A DNA stretch of 64,000 nucleotides from Wurfbainia villosa (taxonomy: Eukaryota; Streptophyta; Magnoliopsida; Zingiberales; Zingiberaceae). Of this stretch, positions 34,858 to 46,129 are shown piece by piece. The position numbers and the translations under genes were made by a program. Below the pieces are notes generated by a model, which was not told the origin of the DNA, did no database searches, and worked only from the letters and a program-made list of their open reading frames with translations. The DNA lies in assembly GCA_025175895.1 (NCBI GenBank), contig CM046005.1, forward strand, positions 61,094,325-61,158,324. Reading direction: 5' to 3'. Position 1 is the first letter of the stretch, and every line of letters starts with the position of its first letter.

Positions 34858-36510
34858 TTAACCCTTGAGGATTGAATTGGGAACCCAATATAAATTCTTT
34901 CCAATGGGGTTCACTAAGTACTCCTTAGGGATCCATTTCCTAGCTACCATTGTTTTTTTAGATTGTCCCCTAGCAATTAAACAATGGTAAGCTTTTTCAT
35001 TCCTAGATCCCTTATAACCTAGGCCCTTCTTGTTAAAGCTAGCCCTTTGGCTCCCAATAATCATGTTCAAGTTGTTGGAACCTATTGTGAATTTCTCTAG
35101 GGCCTTAGTGAGAAAGTCTACCTTTTCCTTTAAAACCTTATTTTCTTCAATACATGCATCATTAATATTAGAAGAAATACAATCATCATGTCAACATGCT
35201 TTTTCATGTTTTTCTTCTAGTTTCCTAATATCATCAAGAATTCATTTATTTTTCTTCTTACTCCTAAATAAATCTCTAATAAGACTTGAAATCATGGAAA
35301 CAATTTTTTGAGTAGGGAGATTTCTTACCATACTTACCATATCTTCTTTTTCTGATTTCGATGAAGATGATGATGCTCTCCCTACGCTTGAGCTCTCCTC
35401 TTCACTTGTTCTTGCTTCTTCTCTTTCGGAGGTGGAGGCTAAGTCTTCTATCACCATAAGTGCAAGGCTTGTGAATGCTTCTTCTTCCTCCGATGAGGAT
35501 GGATCATCCCATGTGGCCTTCAAGTTGTGGGCTTTTGTCTTCCCCTTTTCTTTTGATTTCTTTTCTTCCTTTTTCTTGCTTCCTTTCTTCTTGTCTTTCT
35601 TCATTTCTTCCTTTACTTTGTTTAACAAGGGACATTCATCCCTCATGTGTCCCTCTCCTTGGCAATTATAGCAAATAACCTTTCTTCTTGGCCTTCTCTT
35701 ATTATGAGACTTGTTAAATTTAAAACTCTTAAGAGCACGTCTCACCTTTCTTACCATGTAGGCCTCCTCATTGCTATCCATTGAAGAGGATGATTCATCT
35801 TCTGATGAGGATGGTGAGGACATCTTCTTCTTTCCTTTGTTTGCTACTAGTGCCACTCCCCTTGGTTGACTCCTTGGTTCTTCTACTATACCTTCAAGTA
35901 TAGTTTCATGAAGCTCCATAGTAGAGAAAAATTCTTCTAGAGTACTTACCTCTAGATTCTTTGATATGTAGAAGGAGTCCACCATTGAGCTCCACTTTGA
36001 TGACCGGGGAAAAACATCTATTGCCTTCATGATCATATCCCGGTTGGAGAGCTTCTCCCCTACACTAGATAACCCATTAACTATTTCTTTAAACTGAAAA
36101 TGAAGAGATAATACCTTCTCCCCTTTATCTAGCTTGATATTGTTCAATTGAGAGCGGAGGAGGTCCCTTCTTGCTAACTTGCCTTTGGAGGTTCCTTCAT
36201 GAAGCTCTACCAATTTTTCCCACATCTCCTTAGCGCTTGCGCATTCTCCAATTCGGTTGATCTCTTGTTGAGGGAGCACGTTGTAGAGATGGTACTTGGC
36301 TTTTGAATTTGTAAGGTGCTTCTCTCTTTGCTTCTTAGTCCACATCGATTTTTATATTAGCTTCCCTTCTTCATCCCTAGGTATCTTGAAACTGTTTTCC
36401 ATGATAAGCATAATTTCAAAATCGGTCTCAAAAAATACCTCCATTCGCTTTTTCCACCAAGCAAAGTCCCCTTCGAATTAAGGTGGATGAATGTTCGAGT
36501 CGACCATCTT
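34858..36510 (-). pseudogene. B1 gag
   Basis: The start is near 36508 (MVDSNIHPP, then a stop), continuing with FEGDFAWWKKRMEVFFE. The long frame 35242-36345 (367 codons) has QQEINRIGECASAKEMWEKL, ELHEGTSKGKLARRDLL, FPRSSKWSSMVDSFY, an acidic Ser-rich segment, one CCHC knuckle (C225-C228-H233-C238 of that frame: CYNCQGEGHMRDEC) and a Lys-rich tract. The 34858-35070 frame gives the C-terminus PKEYLVNPIGKNLYWVPNS. It is a SIRE-type Gag with stops near 36475, 36350 and 35240. No pol follows. Confidence 0.88.
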
Positions 36511-36556
36511 TATTTTTGTGCTTGTTGCACTGGTGAGTCCGGTGATAAGCAACCTT

Positions 36557-36570
36557 GCTCTGATACCACT
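36557..36570 (-). other. B1 primer-binding site
   Basis: Minus-strand agtggtatcagagc is adjacent to the B1 5' LTR and identical to the A2 PBS. Confidence 0.9.
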
Positions 36571-38079
36571 TGTTGGAGGATCGTGGCCCGACTAGAAGGG
36601 GGGGGTGAATAGCCAAACTTGTCGTAGATGGAATTCTCGCATTCTTAATCGTCCACAAATAATTAACGCAGTGGAATATGCTAAAACAAAAACAATTAAG
36701 AAAAACACAGAGAAAAGAGATGCAAACACTAATGCTAAGATGTAATGTGGTTCACGACCCTTGCTGCTATTCCACCGACTATTCGTATATGGCGAATCAC
36801 TCCCTCAATAATCCACTAGTCTCTCCTTTAGCCCAAGCTAGGTGGAGGTAACCTTTTTACAAGAATCTCTCCCTTCTCACAAATAATATGAATGAAAATA
36901 GAGAATAAAGGAGTAAAAACGCTTGGAAGGCGTGGGAGCACTTAGAGCATGAATAGGAGTGGAAGCATTAGCCTCCCAAAGCCACCTAAGCCCTCTTTTT
37001 ATAGAGAAGAGGGCTTTCTTCTCGTTAGACATGCAACAATCGACTACTGCATACATCAGTCGACTGCTGACAATTCCAATGGCTTCTGAACCGACTGAAT
37101 TGTGACTGTTGTAGTCCAATGACATACTTGGCATTTGACTGATCATGCCATCAGTCGACTGATCATGCCATCAGTCGACTGATCAAGCCATCAGTCGAGT
37201 CATCCAGGTAATCAGTCGACTCAAAACCCTTCTATGCCCTGACCACCTTCATCAGTTGACTGTTGTCCATTGGCAGTCAACAGATGGACCAGTAGTCGAC
37301 TGCCAAAACCTAGCAGTCAACTGATAGGCTAGAAGTCCATCAGTCTAACACTGGTCGAGCACCAATCGAGTGCCATCGACTCAGAGCAGTTGACTACAAT
37401 CTATAGCTGTCGATTAGTGTTGAGTAAAACCTCAAACAAAACACTTGTTTGAGCATCCAATGGTCGGTTAAACATTAAACTACTGGTTTGAGCATCTGAC
37501 ACTTCCATTTTTCAGGTAGAAATCTCAAACTCATGTTTGAGCATCCGACTTAACAAAATGTTGGGTAAAACCTCAAACATAAGTTTGAGTGTGCGACTTG
37601 TCACGTAAAACCTCAAACCTAAGTTTGAGCGTCCGACACTTGACTTAGCCATTCGGCCAAGTTCACCAATGAGCTACCCGTCCCGGGTTACAATCGCTCA
37701 CTCTCATCTCCTATGAAATCCCTCGCCTCGAATTTCTCTTCGTCTGACCATGTCCCTCGGATGCACCAAGCACATGACTTCTGCAATGCCATCCTTCACG
37801 TCTTGCAAGTCTGCTTCCTTTGGCTTTACTCCATACACTCCTCGTCCGGCGGTCCCTCGGATGCACTAAGCGCACGAATTCCGCAATGTCATCCTTCACC
37901 GACACAAGGACCCGAGCCATGAGATGGTGATCTCACCAATGCTTTCATCAAGATAAACCGTGTGTAATTTACTAAGTCCTGCACAACTTAAACAAACACA
38001 TCAAATCCATAGCAACCTAACTTAAACCCTTTGCCACACACATCAAAATCAAACCATACTTGAGTTGATTACCCTAAGA
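36571..38079 (-). mobile_element. B1 5' LTR
   Basis: It starts tgttggaggatcg and ends ccctaaga. TATA box ctataaaaag (minus) at 36995-37004. A palindrome cluster covers 37030-37425 and ctcaaac/gtttgag units 37425-37640. It is about 1.5 kb and uninterrupted, so it shows the full family-B LTR. Confidence 0.9.
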
Positions 38080-38605
38080 TAAAGTTGTCACACCCCGAGA
38101 TTATACCGAGCCGAAAAGCAGACAACATCTCCCCTGTACGTGACACAATATCTTGTTGATACAAAGCCTTTCGACCACAACCTCAACAACAAATATACAT
38201 ATAATATCAAACTCAGAGCAGAAATCATCACAACGAAATAACAAACTTCACAACAATGCATACTAATATGACTGACCATATAATAAGAAAGTACCGACAT
38301 AAAATCCAAAACAACGCATGTGTACACCAACAGAACAAGTCCACAACACTTAACATAACATAAACTTCAAGTACATAACTAAAGCATACGAAAAACCAAA
38401 ATAACCACAGGAGCTTCGGAAGTGAGATGAGATGGATTAGCTAGCGATGCTCCAAGCCATCATCAAGTCTTCTACCTATTACCTCGGCGACAAGAAAACC
38501 CAGGGTATGTGGTGGTGAGTATAAAACTCAACGGTAATATGAAAGATAATGCATATATAGCATAAATCTCATTAGATTCAACAATATACCATCTAAAGAT
38601 ACAAC

Positions 38606-38608
<3 letters not shown>

Positions 38609-38640
<32 letters not shown>
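38609..38640. repeat. (TA)16 microsatellite
   Basis: Uninterrupted TA dinucleotide run within the G1 5' LTR. Confidence 0.97.
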
Positions 38641-38643
<3 letters not shown>

Positions 38644-38968
38644 GCATATACCAACTGAACAACGTAAGGTGCATACATACTTGAAAGTCTGCTATGCTAC
38701 ACTCATCCAACCTGAGCATATATCCACAATATACAACATGAAGAGTAATACTAACTCTATAATCAACAACTGCCTTATTAACATTCTATAATGAATACAA
38801 ACAATAAATCTGGTCTAACTCATACTACATTATGATACTAGTCAAAGGTATCCAATAGTTCGACCAACTCATACACAGGTATCCCACACACAACCATATA
38901 GAAAATGCACGTAACATATATGATGATGTACAAACAAATGCAGCAAGCATTATACAACCAAATGTAAC

Positions 38969-38970
<2 letters not shown>

Positions 38971-39010
<40 letters not shown>
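38971..39010. repeat. (TA)20 microsatellite
   Basis: Uninterrupted TA dinucleotide run within the G1 5' LTR. Confidence 0.97.
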
Positions 39011-39011
<1 letters not shown>

Positions 39012-39464
39012 CAACATGACAATGCAGAATGCATGGTCATGCCTGCTCACCCTACTCGCTACCACGACCCCAGTGTTGCCTAGGTGGCTCGACATGATAA
39101 CTGTCCCAACTCAACACTAACTACTACTCTCGAGTGGCCTAGTGGGCAGTATGAACAAGTAGCATATAAGCGTAAAGAGCTAGCTACACAACGGGGGTCC
39201 CTACTATTGGCCACTCCGAGAGTCACTACCCATGAGTGGTCAAGTGCCACACATGCAGGACAACTACACGCAACTCCAACTACCACCATCTATAGTGGTT
39301 GAGTGCGACACAACAAATGCTCTGCCCTCACACCAGCTACTACTACCATGAGTAACCGTAGAGGAAGGATGACTGACGCCTCTCTCGACCACAAGAGAGA
39401 CCAAGTCGCCAACATTCATGTAAATGGCATGAATGCACAGTCACACATAACATATATCCACCAC

Positions 39465-39588
39465 ATACTCTTTATTCTACAAAGAGTTATACTCAACTGA
39501 TCAACACACTCTCTATCCTAGAGAGAGTCATACTCAACTGGTCAATGTACTCTCTATCCTATAGAGAGTCATACTCAACTGATCATAA
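39465..39588. repeat. Three ~41-bp tandem units, each with a hairpin
   Basis: The units share gtcatactcaactg and begin with ctctctatcctagagagag or a variant. In each, ctctctat...agagag or ctctttat...aaagag forms an inverted repeat. The variants keep pairing (ctcttt/aaagag against ctctct/agagag). Confidence 0.82.
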
Positions 39589-41356
39589 CCAAGCTAGGAC
39601 CTCTGGTCCGTTGCGACACACTATCTACAATCCACATGACCATACATAAACACATGATTCATAATAGATATGTAACATAAGGATATAACATAAAAGTCAA
39701 TTCTACATTCAGAACATTACCCACCCCCGGATGACCTTTTATCCAATTTACAAATCAAGTCTTTATTCGTACTCCACTATGTACACATAACTGAACAACT
39801 ATAGGCTTACATACATCACATCTATAACTCATAATCATGATGAAGGAAATGTGATACCAACAATAGAGTATTTAAAGGGCAAAGGCTAAGTATCAAGCAA
39901 TAGCATAACAGGAATGGAGTCAAGGTAATATGATCATAAATTTAAATCCTCATGCATTAAGATTTACAACTACTTGACCAGGGTAGGAAATTACCCACCT
40001 GCTAAATAGCTTATGCTAGCTATCCACGCGTACAAGCATCCATCACTATCAAAGTCCTGCAAGACAACATAAACTATAATTAAGTTTATTATACAATGAA
40101 TGATCGAATCGAATCCTACATCGACTTCGTATCCCGATCAACTAGATTGATCTAGTTAACCAATTAACCTAATCAAGCCTTCACATCTATCCTTATATTT
40201 CATCACCAGCCAACCATCAGATCAGATAACAAAATAACCAATGGTATACATCCAAATTCAAACTTACCTAACACCACTTCATTCAACCATAGCTTCTTGC
40301 TTCAATCGGACCAAAGTCCAAACAGTTGAAATGGAGACAAACCCCACAATGGTCTGCCTTATCCCTGCTACACACAATATAACCTAAATCCTTATCCAAA
40401 AGACACCACACATCTATAATCTAAGAAACAGTAAGATGGCTAAGCAATTACCCATAGATGTGTGAGTAGATCACCGAGGAAAACCTCATGATTGATCGAC
40501 AGAAGCTGTTGAACGACTACGGCGTTGCATCGCTACCTAAACACATGATGGTTGTTTCTGCTCACTGAGGTGCAGAGGGCTGTGATGTTCACAGAAACGA
40601 CCAAGGAACAAGATGGATCCCGCAGCGATCAAACGAACCGCGCAATCGATCGGACCATGCCCCTTCTCCTCTTTTAATCTCATGGTGGAATCATTAACAA
40701 GGGCATCTGCCGGCACCAACGTTGCTATTTGCGCACCCTGACCGGCAAATGGAGAAATCGAGTTCCTCCCTATCCTTGGCGATGGACACTGCAACAATGG
40801 TCGACGGAGGGCTATGATCAGGTGCGGTGAGATGAGATCTTCGGAGCAAGCAACCGATATCAACCACGGCAGAGACCCCAATAAGAAAGAAGAAACACAA
40901 TGGAACAACTCATCGGCGAGGCAGATGGCAGTTCTTCCTCTCGGCAGTGATGAAAGCTTGAGCTCGCGATGGTGATGACAAAAGGAGAGGTCACGATGAG
41001 CAGCAAATCGAGATCGAGATATGGCGATAAGGAGAGGTAGAGTTGTGGTGAGAAAATGGAGAGAATCTCATGGTGAGAAAGAAATCGAGGAAGAAAACAA
41101 AAAGAAAAATCGAAGAAAATGCTCGGGATGAGCGGAACAGACGAAACGCCTCGGCCATAAAAGAAACAGGTCGGGTTTGGGGGAAAACGGGTAGGGTTTT
41201 TAAAAAAACCCTATAAGACTAAACCTAGATCCACTTAAACCAATTTAAAATTAAGCCAAGATTAGGTTAAATTAAATCTCTAACCATGCTTTATTTATTT
41301 AATTTTTCCCAATAATAATATTACCCCCTTTATCCATTTATTTGTAGTATTTTACA

Positions 41357-41755
41357 ACTAATGCTAAAAACTAAAGAAAACTAAGTCCAATCCATCAATG
41401 TACTTTTTGACCAATATCGAATAATTCAGTCTCCGACAATGCCGCTAAAAACTTGATGCACGCAAATCAATCCCTCAACTGTGAAGCCAAATATCGACTT
41501 GTGCTCAACTCCCTCAAGTGAACGATTATCATCAAGTAATAAGATAATATCGATCTCATAGGGATTGATATTCGATTACCAGTCTATTCAATGGTTCAGA
41601 TTGTCTGACTAAATCTCAGTCTTGGAAATTGTTCTAGCTTAATATTTATAACAGACAAAGCTCGAGGGTTGGTGTCACGCAGAGCAAGAAAAAGGGTTAA
41701 CTCAAATTTAAGAAGGGATTCTAGGATTTTGGTTTCACCTATATGATGTTGAACA
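41357..41755. other. Unassigned DNA between G1 and S1
   Basis: About 400 bases without coding frame. A stretch near 41520-41580 (aagataatatcgatctcata, gggattgatattcg) resembles leader or LTR sequence of other plant retroelements, but I cannot assign it. Confidence 0.4.
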
Positions 41756-41993
41756 TGTTGGCTACTTATGTTCCTAAATTATCTATGATTGATCTCTTGG
41801 GAGTATGGGGAATACAATCAAAGTCCCACATTGGTAAGACATAGAAAAGATCATGTGCTTATAAGATAAAAAGATATCTCCATTGGAATGAGGCCATTTG
41901 GGTAAATCCTAAAATTAAAACCATGAGGGCTTAGCCTCAAAGTGGATAATATTATGTCATTGTAGAGATATATGAATCTTATAAGCACTAACA
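41756..41993 (+). mobile_element. S1 putative 5' LTR remnant
   Basis: tgttggctac...cactaaca, 238 bases, with aaagtcccacattgg, a box common in plant LTRs, next to the PBS. It is much shorter than the S2 LTR and unlike the sequence at 48688, so the limits are uncertain. Confidence 0.5.
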
Positions 41994-42007
41994 ATTTGTA
42001 TCAGAGC
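41994..42007 (+). other. S1 primer-binding site
   Basis: atttgtatcagagc is a variant of tggtatcagagc and follows ctaaca. Confidence 0.8.
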
Positions 42008-42253
42008 GGGCGCACTCCGAGTTTGGTGCAACCACCAACGAAAGCATTAGAAATTTTCTTTAATTTTTAGTATTTTCTTCTTAGATTAATTTTTGCATAT
42101 GTTTTTGCACTAGAATAAAGTTTCTAATACTTGTCTATGTTGATTTAGTATAAATTCATTTTTTTTGCACAATTATAATATTGCTTCATTTGTGTAACTC
42201 TAGGAATATTTATTAAAATTGAAAAAAAAAACATTATAAATAAAAAATTAATT

Positions 42254-43858
42254 ATGTCACACTTAGAAGGGTATAGCACCATTCACCATCTTCTCTTTAA
42301 CAGAGAGGACTTTTCCTATTGGAAGAGGCAAATACAACGCTTCCTGAAAATCGACCTCGAGGTGTGGTTTTCAATTAGGAAAGGTTTCATTCCTCCGGTA
42401 GACTACTCAGGAGAGTTGTTAGATCCAAAGGAATGGACCACGGACGAAAGGAAACGAGCTCAAGTCAATTACAAGGCCTTGCAATGCGGACTTACCAAAG
42501 AAGAGCTCAATAGAGTCGGACCCTTTAAAAATTCTAAAGAACTTTGGGATAAGTTAATTGAATTACACGAGGGCACTAATGACACTAGAATAGCGAATAG
42601 AGAAATGTTACTTAATAAACTATTTAATTGTAAAATGCTTGAAAATGAAAGTGCGAGTCAACTCCACATTAGGATAAATGACATACTAAATGGACTCCAC
42701 TTAATAGGTCATCAAATTTAAAATAGGGATTTAATTAGGAATACTCTTAGGGAATTTCCTCGGAACACCTTATGGGCATCCATCGTTGATGCCTATAATG
42801 TCTCTAGGGATCTTTCCTTAATTAGACTATATGAACTTTTCTGCGAACTTGAACTACATGAACAAGCTAACTCGAGTCAAACTGATAATGATATTGCTTT
42901 AGTTGCAGGTTTCACCAAAAAGGAAAGGAAAACAAAGAGTGAGTCCGAAGATGAATCGGAGTCGGATCTAAACGGAGAAGAAAAGATCGTAAACATAGTC
43001 TAGAAGATGTTCAACTAAAAAAAGTGATTTATGAAGAAAGATGTCAAAAAGGTCATCGACAACAAGCCAAGACCTAGATCAGAAGTGACTTGTTACGAGT
43101 GCAACAGGAAAGGTCACTACAAGTCAGAGTGCGCAAATCTAAAAAAAGAGAGAAAAACCTAAAAAGGAAAAGAAGAAGAAAGTACTCAAGGTGACTTGGA
43201 ACGAATCCTCTTCAGAAGAGTCAGATGCGGAAGAAAGAAAGAGGAGCTTTGTAGCATTCATGGCCAAATCAAGTTACGAGACTGAATCAAGTTCTGATCC
43301 GAGTCCGAGTTTGATTCCAAGAGAATCCATGGATCCACATCCATTTCCAATTGATTAGACGAGGTAACTTCTCCCTTAGAAGATAAACTATATAACATAA
43401 TTGCATGCCTAGGTAGGAAATTAGATAAGTCTGAGAACCAAGTAGACTCACTCCTTAAGGAAGTTCAAGTACTTAAGGAGCAAGTAAACTCGAAGACTTC
43501 AACTTGCCAAGTTGAGGATAGAGTCTCAACTCAAGTTGCAAATCATGAGGAAGAGAAATCGATCCTAAAAAGGCAAGTAGGAGATCTCACTAAAATGTTG
43601 GAAAGGTTCACCTTGGGCTCCAAGTATCTCAACATGATGCTTTGGTCTCAACGAGTCATGTACAATAAGTCTGAACTCAGGCACAAGGCTAAATCTTCAT
43701 ATAAATCATATATGTCATTACTTATCCGAAATGCTAAGAGTCAATTCCAAGCATGGGTTCCTAAGTCTAACTTAGTCAACCAAATTGGACCGAACAAAGT
43801 TTGGGTTCCCAAGAGTCAAGTTCACTTAGTGAACAAAACTCAACCAAGTTATTACTGA
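42254..43858 (+). pseudogene. S1 gag
   Basis: It opens MSHLEGYSTIHHLLFNREDF (ATG 42254) and keeps KELWDKLIELHEGTNDTRIA to a stop at 42719. It resumes after that with FPRNTLWASIVDAYNVSRDL, a zinc knuckle CYECNRKGHYKSEC near 43093-43140, acidic runs, and a C-terminal frame 43595-43858 with LERFTLGSKYLNMML and PKSNLVNQIGPNKVWVPKS. This is the Gag layout of S2, A2 and B1. Several stops and frameshifts. Confidence 0.88.
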
Positions 43859-44661
43859 GGGGGAGTAAACACTTTGCTTGTTTCTTTAATTAGTTAAACT
43901 CTTGAATGTTTCATTTACTTTACTTGCTTAATTTAGAATAGACTAGATAGGAAACAAAATAGTTTAAACTTGAACAACCTAGTACTAAGACGAAATTAAC
44001 TGATAGTAAGTTAGGGAAGCTCTTCGAAGTGCATGTCTAGGAAGTGGTTCACCTGATATCCAAATAAGGTCATATGCCTCGCCACGACCTAGTGCACTAA
44101 GTCGAGTGGAACTGATCGAAGCTAACTCACTAAGTTTTTAGCTAGTTAGACCAAAGCTTAGTCCAAAGTGAGTCAAGTACTTGATTCCTTCATTGACTTT
44201 GTCTTAGGAAGTAGTCCACCTGATATCCAAGAAGGCCATATGCCTCGCTACTACCTGGAGTGAATTTTGAAAAAAAAAATACTTGATTAGCTCAAGATAA
44301 ACTTGAATCTAACACAAGTTTAAAAACTTTAAAATTTTTCATTAAAATTAATTAAGATAAAAATGAATCCTCTTCTCACAAAACTCGTAGGATTAACGTG
44401 TATTGAAAACTTAGATCGGGTGAGATGAATTAGAACTTAATCAACTTAATCAACTCAACTCAATCAACTTAATGAACTCAACTCAACTTAATCAACTCAA
44501 TCAACTTAATGAACTCAACTCAACTCAACTTAATCAACTCAACTCAATCAACTTAATGGACTCAACTCAATCTCAATCAAATTAGTCCCAAATCAATTCA
44601 AGATTATTCACCTTTTTCAAAATTTGAATTTTTTTACAAAAACCTTAAGAATGTTTAATTC
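43859..44661 (+). other. S1 gag-protease spacer with AATCAACTCAACT minisatellite
   Basis: No coding frame. 44430-44580 is a run of aatcaactcaactcaatcaacttaa-type units of 5-13 bases. An earlier pair of ~60-base repeats (cctgatatccaa..gccatatgcctcgc) lies at 44050-44090 and 44218-44252. Confidence 0.7.
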
Positions 44662-44865
44662 ATGTATGACTCCAGAATAGACCAATGGATTCTGGATAGT
44701 GGATGCTCCAGACATATGATTAGAGATAGTCAAAAGTTCATAGAATTAAGACTCAAGAACCTAGGTTCAGTCACTTTTGGAAACAATGACAAACTTAAGG
44801 TAATTGGATCAGGTAACATTGAATTGAAATCAAATTTTGTTATACAAAAAGTTTTGCTTGTATAA
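44662..44865 (+). pseudogene. S1 aspartic protease
   Basis: QWILDSGCSRHMIRDSQKF gives the D-S-G active site of a copia retropepsin, then GSVTFGNNDKLKVIGSGNI. The frame stops at 44863 and continues poorly. Confidence 0.88.
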
Positions 44866-45049
44866 AATTTCAAATTTAATTTTGCTTAGTATAAGTCAGT
44901 TACGTGATGCTAGTTATGAAGTAAAATTTCTATAAAATAAATGGTTGATTAATAATATTGAAAATTCAAACATATTACTTAAAAGAGTTATCAATAAAAA
45001 TATATATTCAATAAATTTACAAAGATCCTCAATCAAGTGTCATTTGACA

Positions 45050-46120
45050 CAGCAAGAGTAATGTTGATTGTGGCATAGGAGGCGTGCTCACATCATCTTT
45101 TGGCATATAACTAAATTAAGTGAAACTAACTTAGTTAAAGGTTTACTTAAACTAAAAAATGTTGAAAGTAAAGTTTGTAATGCTTGTCAACAAGGAAAAC
45201 AAACCAAATCCCAACATAGATTAACTAATCAAAATCACTAAATGGAAATTTATAATGTTTAGTAATAATAGATGATTACTCTAGGTTCACATAGGTAAAA
45301 TTCTTAAAACAAAAAGATGAAACATTTGAAATATTTAAAAACTTTAATAAACAAATAGAAAATGAAAAAGGCATTAAGATAAAAAGAATAAGAAGTGATA
45401 ATGGAGGAGAATTTAAAAAAAACAAAAATTTACAACAATGTATCTAGAAAATGGATATCACCATGAATATTCATGACCTAGAACACCTTAACAAAATGGA
45501 ATAGTAGAAAGGAAAATTAGAACTCTACAAGAAGCCACTAGGTCAATGTTAAATGAATATAATTTACCTAGTTACTTATGGGTCGAGGCTATAAACACTG
45601 CATGTTATGTGCAAAAAATAATAATAATTAATAAAATACATAATAAAACATCTTATGAAATCTTTAACAATAAAATATTTAAGATTATTTGGATGTAAAG
45701 TATTCATTTTGAATACAAAAGTTTTTCTTGGAAAATTCTCTTCAAAAATCGATGAAGGAATATTTCTTGGATATTCAACCACCAGTAGAGCCTATAGGAT
45801 TTATAAAAAGAAAACCCAAAAAATTGAAGAAACAGCTAATGTAACATGTGATGAAGAGGAGCTTAACAATGGTCAAAGAAACACCATAAAAGATAATCAA
45901 GAAGGGGTAAATGAAACCATACATGACGAAGAAGAGCAAACCCAATGCCAAGACAACTTGAAGACACCTAGAATTAATCCAAACCATCCCATTGACCAAG
46001 TATTAGGAAATCCAACTCTAGAAGTTCAAACTAGGCCAACCTTAAGAAACATAAGTCAAATCGCATTAATATCAAAAATAGAACCAAAGTCAATAGATGA
46101 GTCTTTACATGATACTGATT
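45050..46120 (+). pseudogene. S1 integrase
   Basis: Pieces in changing frames: CNACQQGKQT-type GAG-pre-integrase near 45180, VDDYSR near 45270, RSDNGGEFKK near 45395, and PQQNGIVERKIRTLQEATRS near 45490, so all three DDE residues can be found. The 45655-46122 frame is the C-terminal portion with FGCKVFILNTK and GYSTTSRAYRIYKKKTQ. Heavily broken. Confidence 0.85.
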
Positions 46121-46129
46121 AGATAATAG

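Larger units (their letters stand above)
23463..38079 (-). mobile_element. B1: gag-only LTR element (family B), nested in G1
   Basis: It has LTRs 23463-26597 (carrying L1) and 36571-38079, PPT at 26598-26612, PBS at 36557-36570 and a broken gag at 34858-36510. Without L1 and A2 it is about 5.8 kb with a 2.8-kb interior. No protease, integrase, RT or RNase H motif is present. TSD is taaaa (23458-23462) and taaag (38080-38084); the right terminus reads ctaaga where the other LTR has ctaaca. Confidence 0.85.
1457..41356 (-). mobile_element. G1: Ty3/gypsy chromovirus, host of the nested insertions
   Basis: A single minus-strand gypsy element is reconstructed from separated pieces. They are the 3' LTR remnant (1457-1724), PPT (1725-1740), integrase C-terminus (1790-2627), integrase start plus protease (21517-22140), degraded gag/leader (22141-23444), PBS (23445-23457) and 5' LTR (38086-41356). 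The left LTR piece matches the right LTR near 41095-41356. Most of RT and RNase H is missing. T1 and B1 interrupt it with recognisable TSDs, so it is the oldest layer. The integrase tail resembles the Tekay/Del clade, but the clade call is tentative. Confidence 0.8.
38086..41356 (-). mobile_element. G1 5' LTR
   Basis: A 3,271-base LTR from tgtcacaccccgag to gtattttaca. Its right end matches the G1 3' LTR remnant at 1457-1724. It contains two TA microsatellites, a hairpin-bearing tandem repeat and a GC-richer part (40500-41050). The 123-codon minus frame at 40537-40908 has no domain and is probably chance. The right flank actaa has no visible TSD partner. Confidence 0.88.

Noticed and set aside
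40537..40908. Possible 123-codon host gene on the minus strand
   Set aside because: Lies wholly inside the G1 5' LTR; no recognisable domain or conserved structure.
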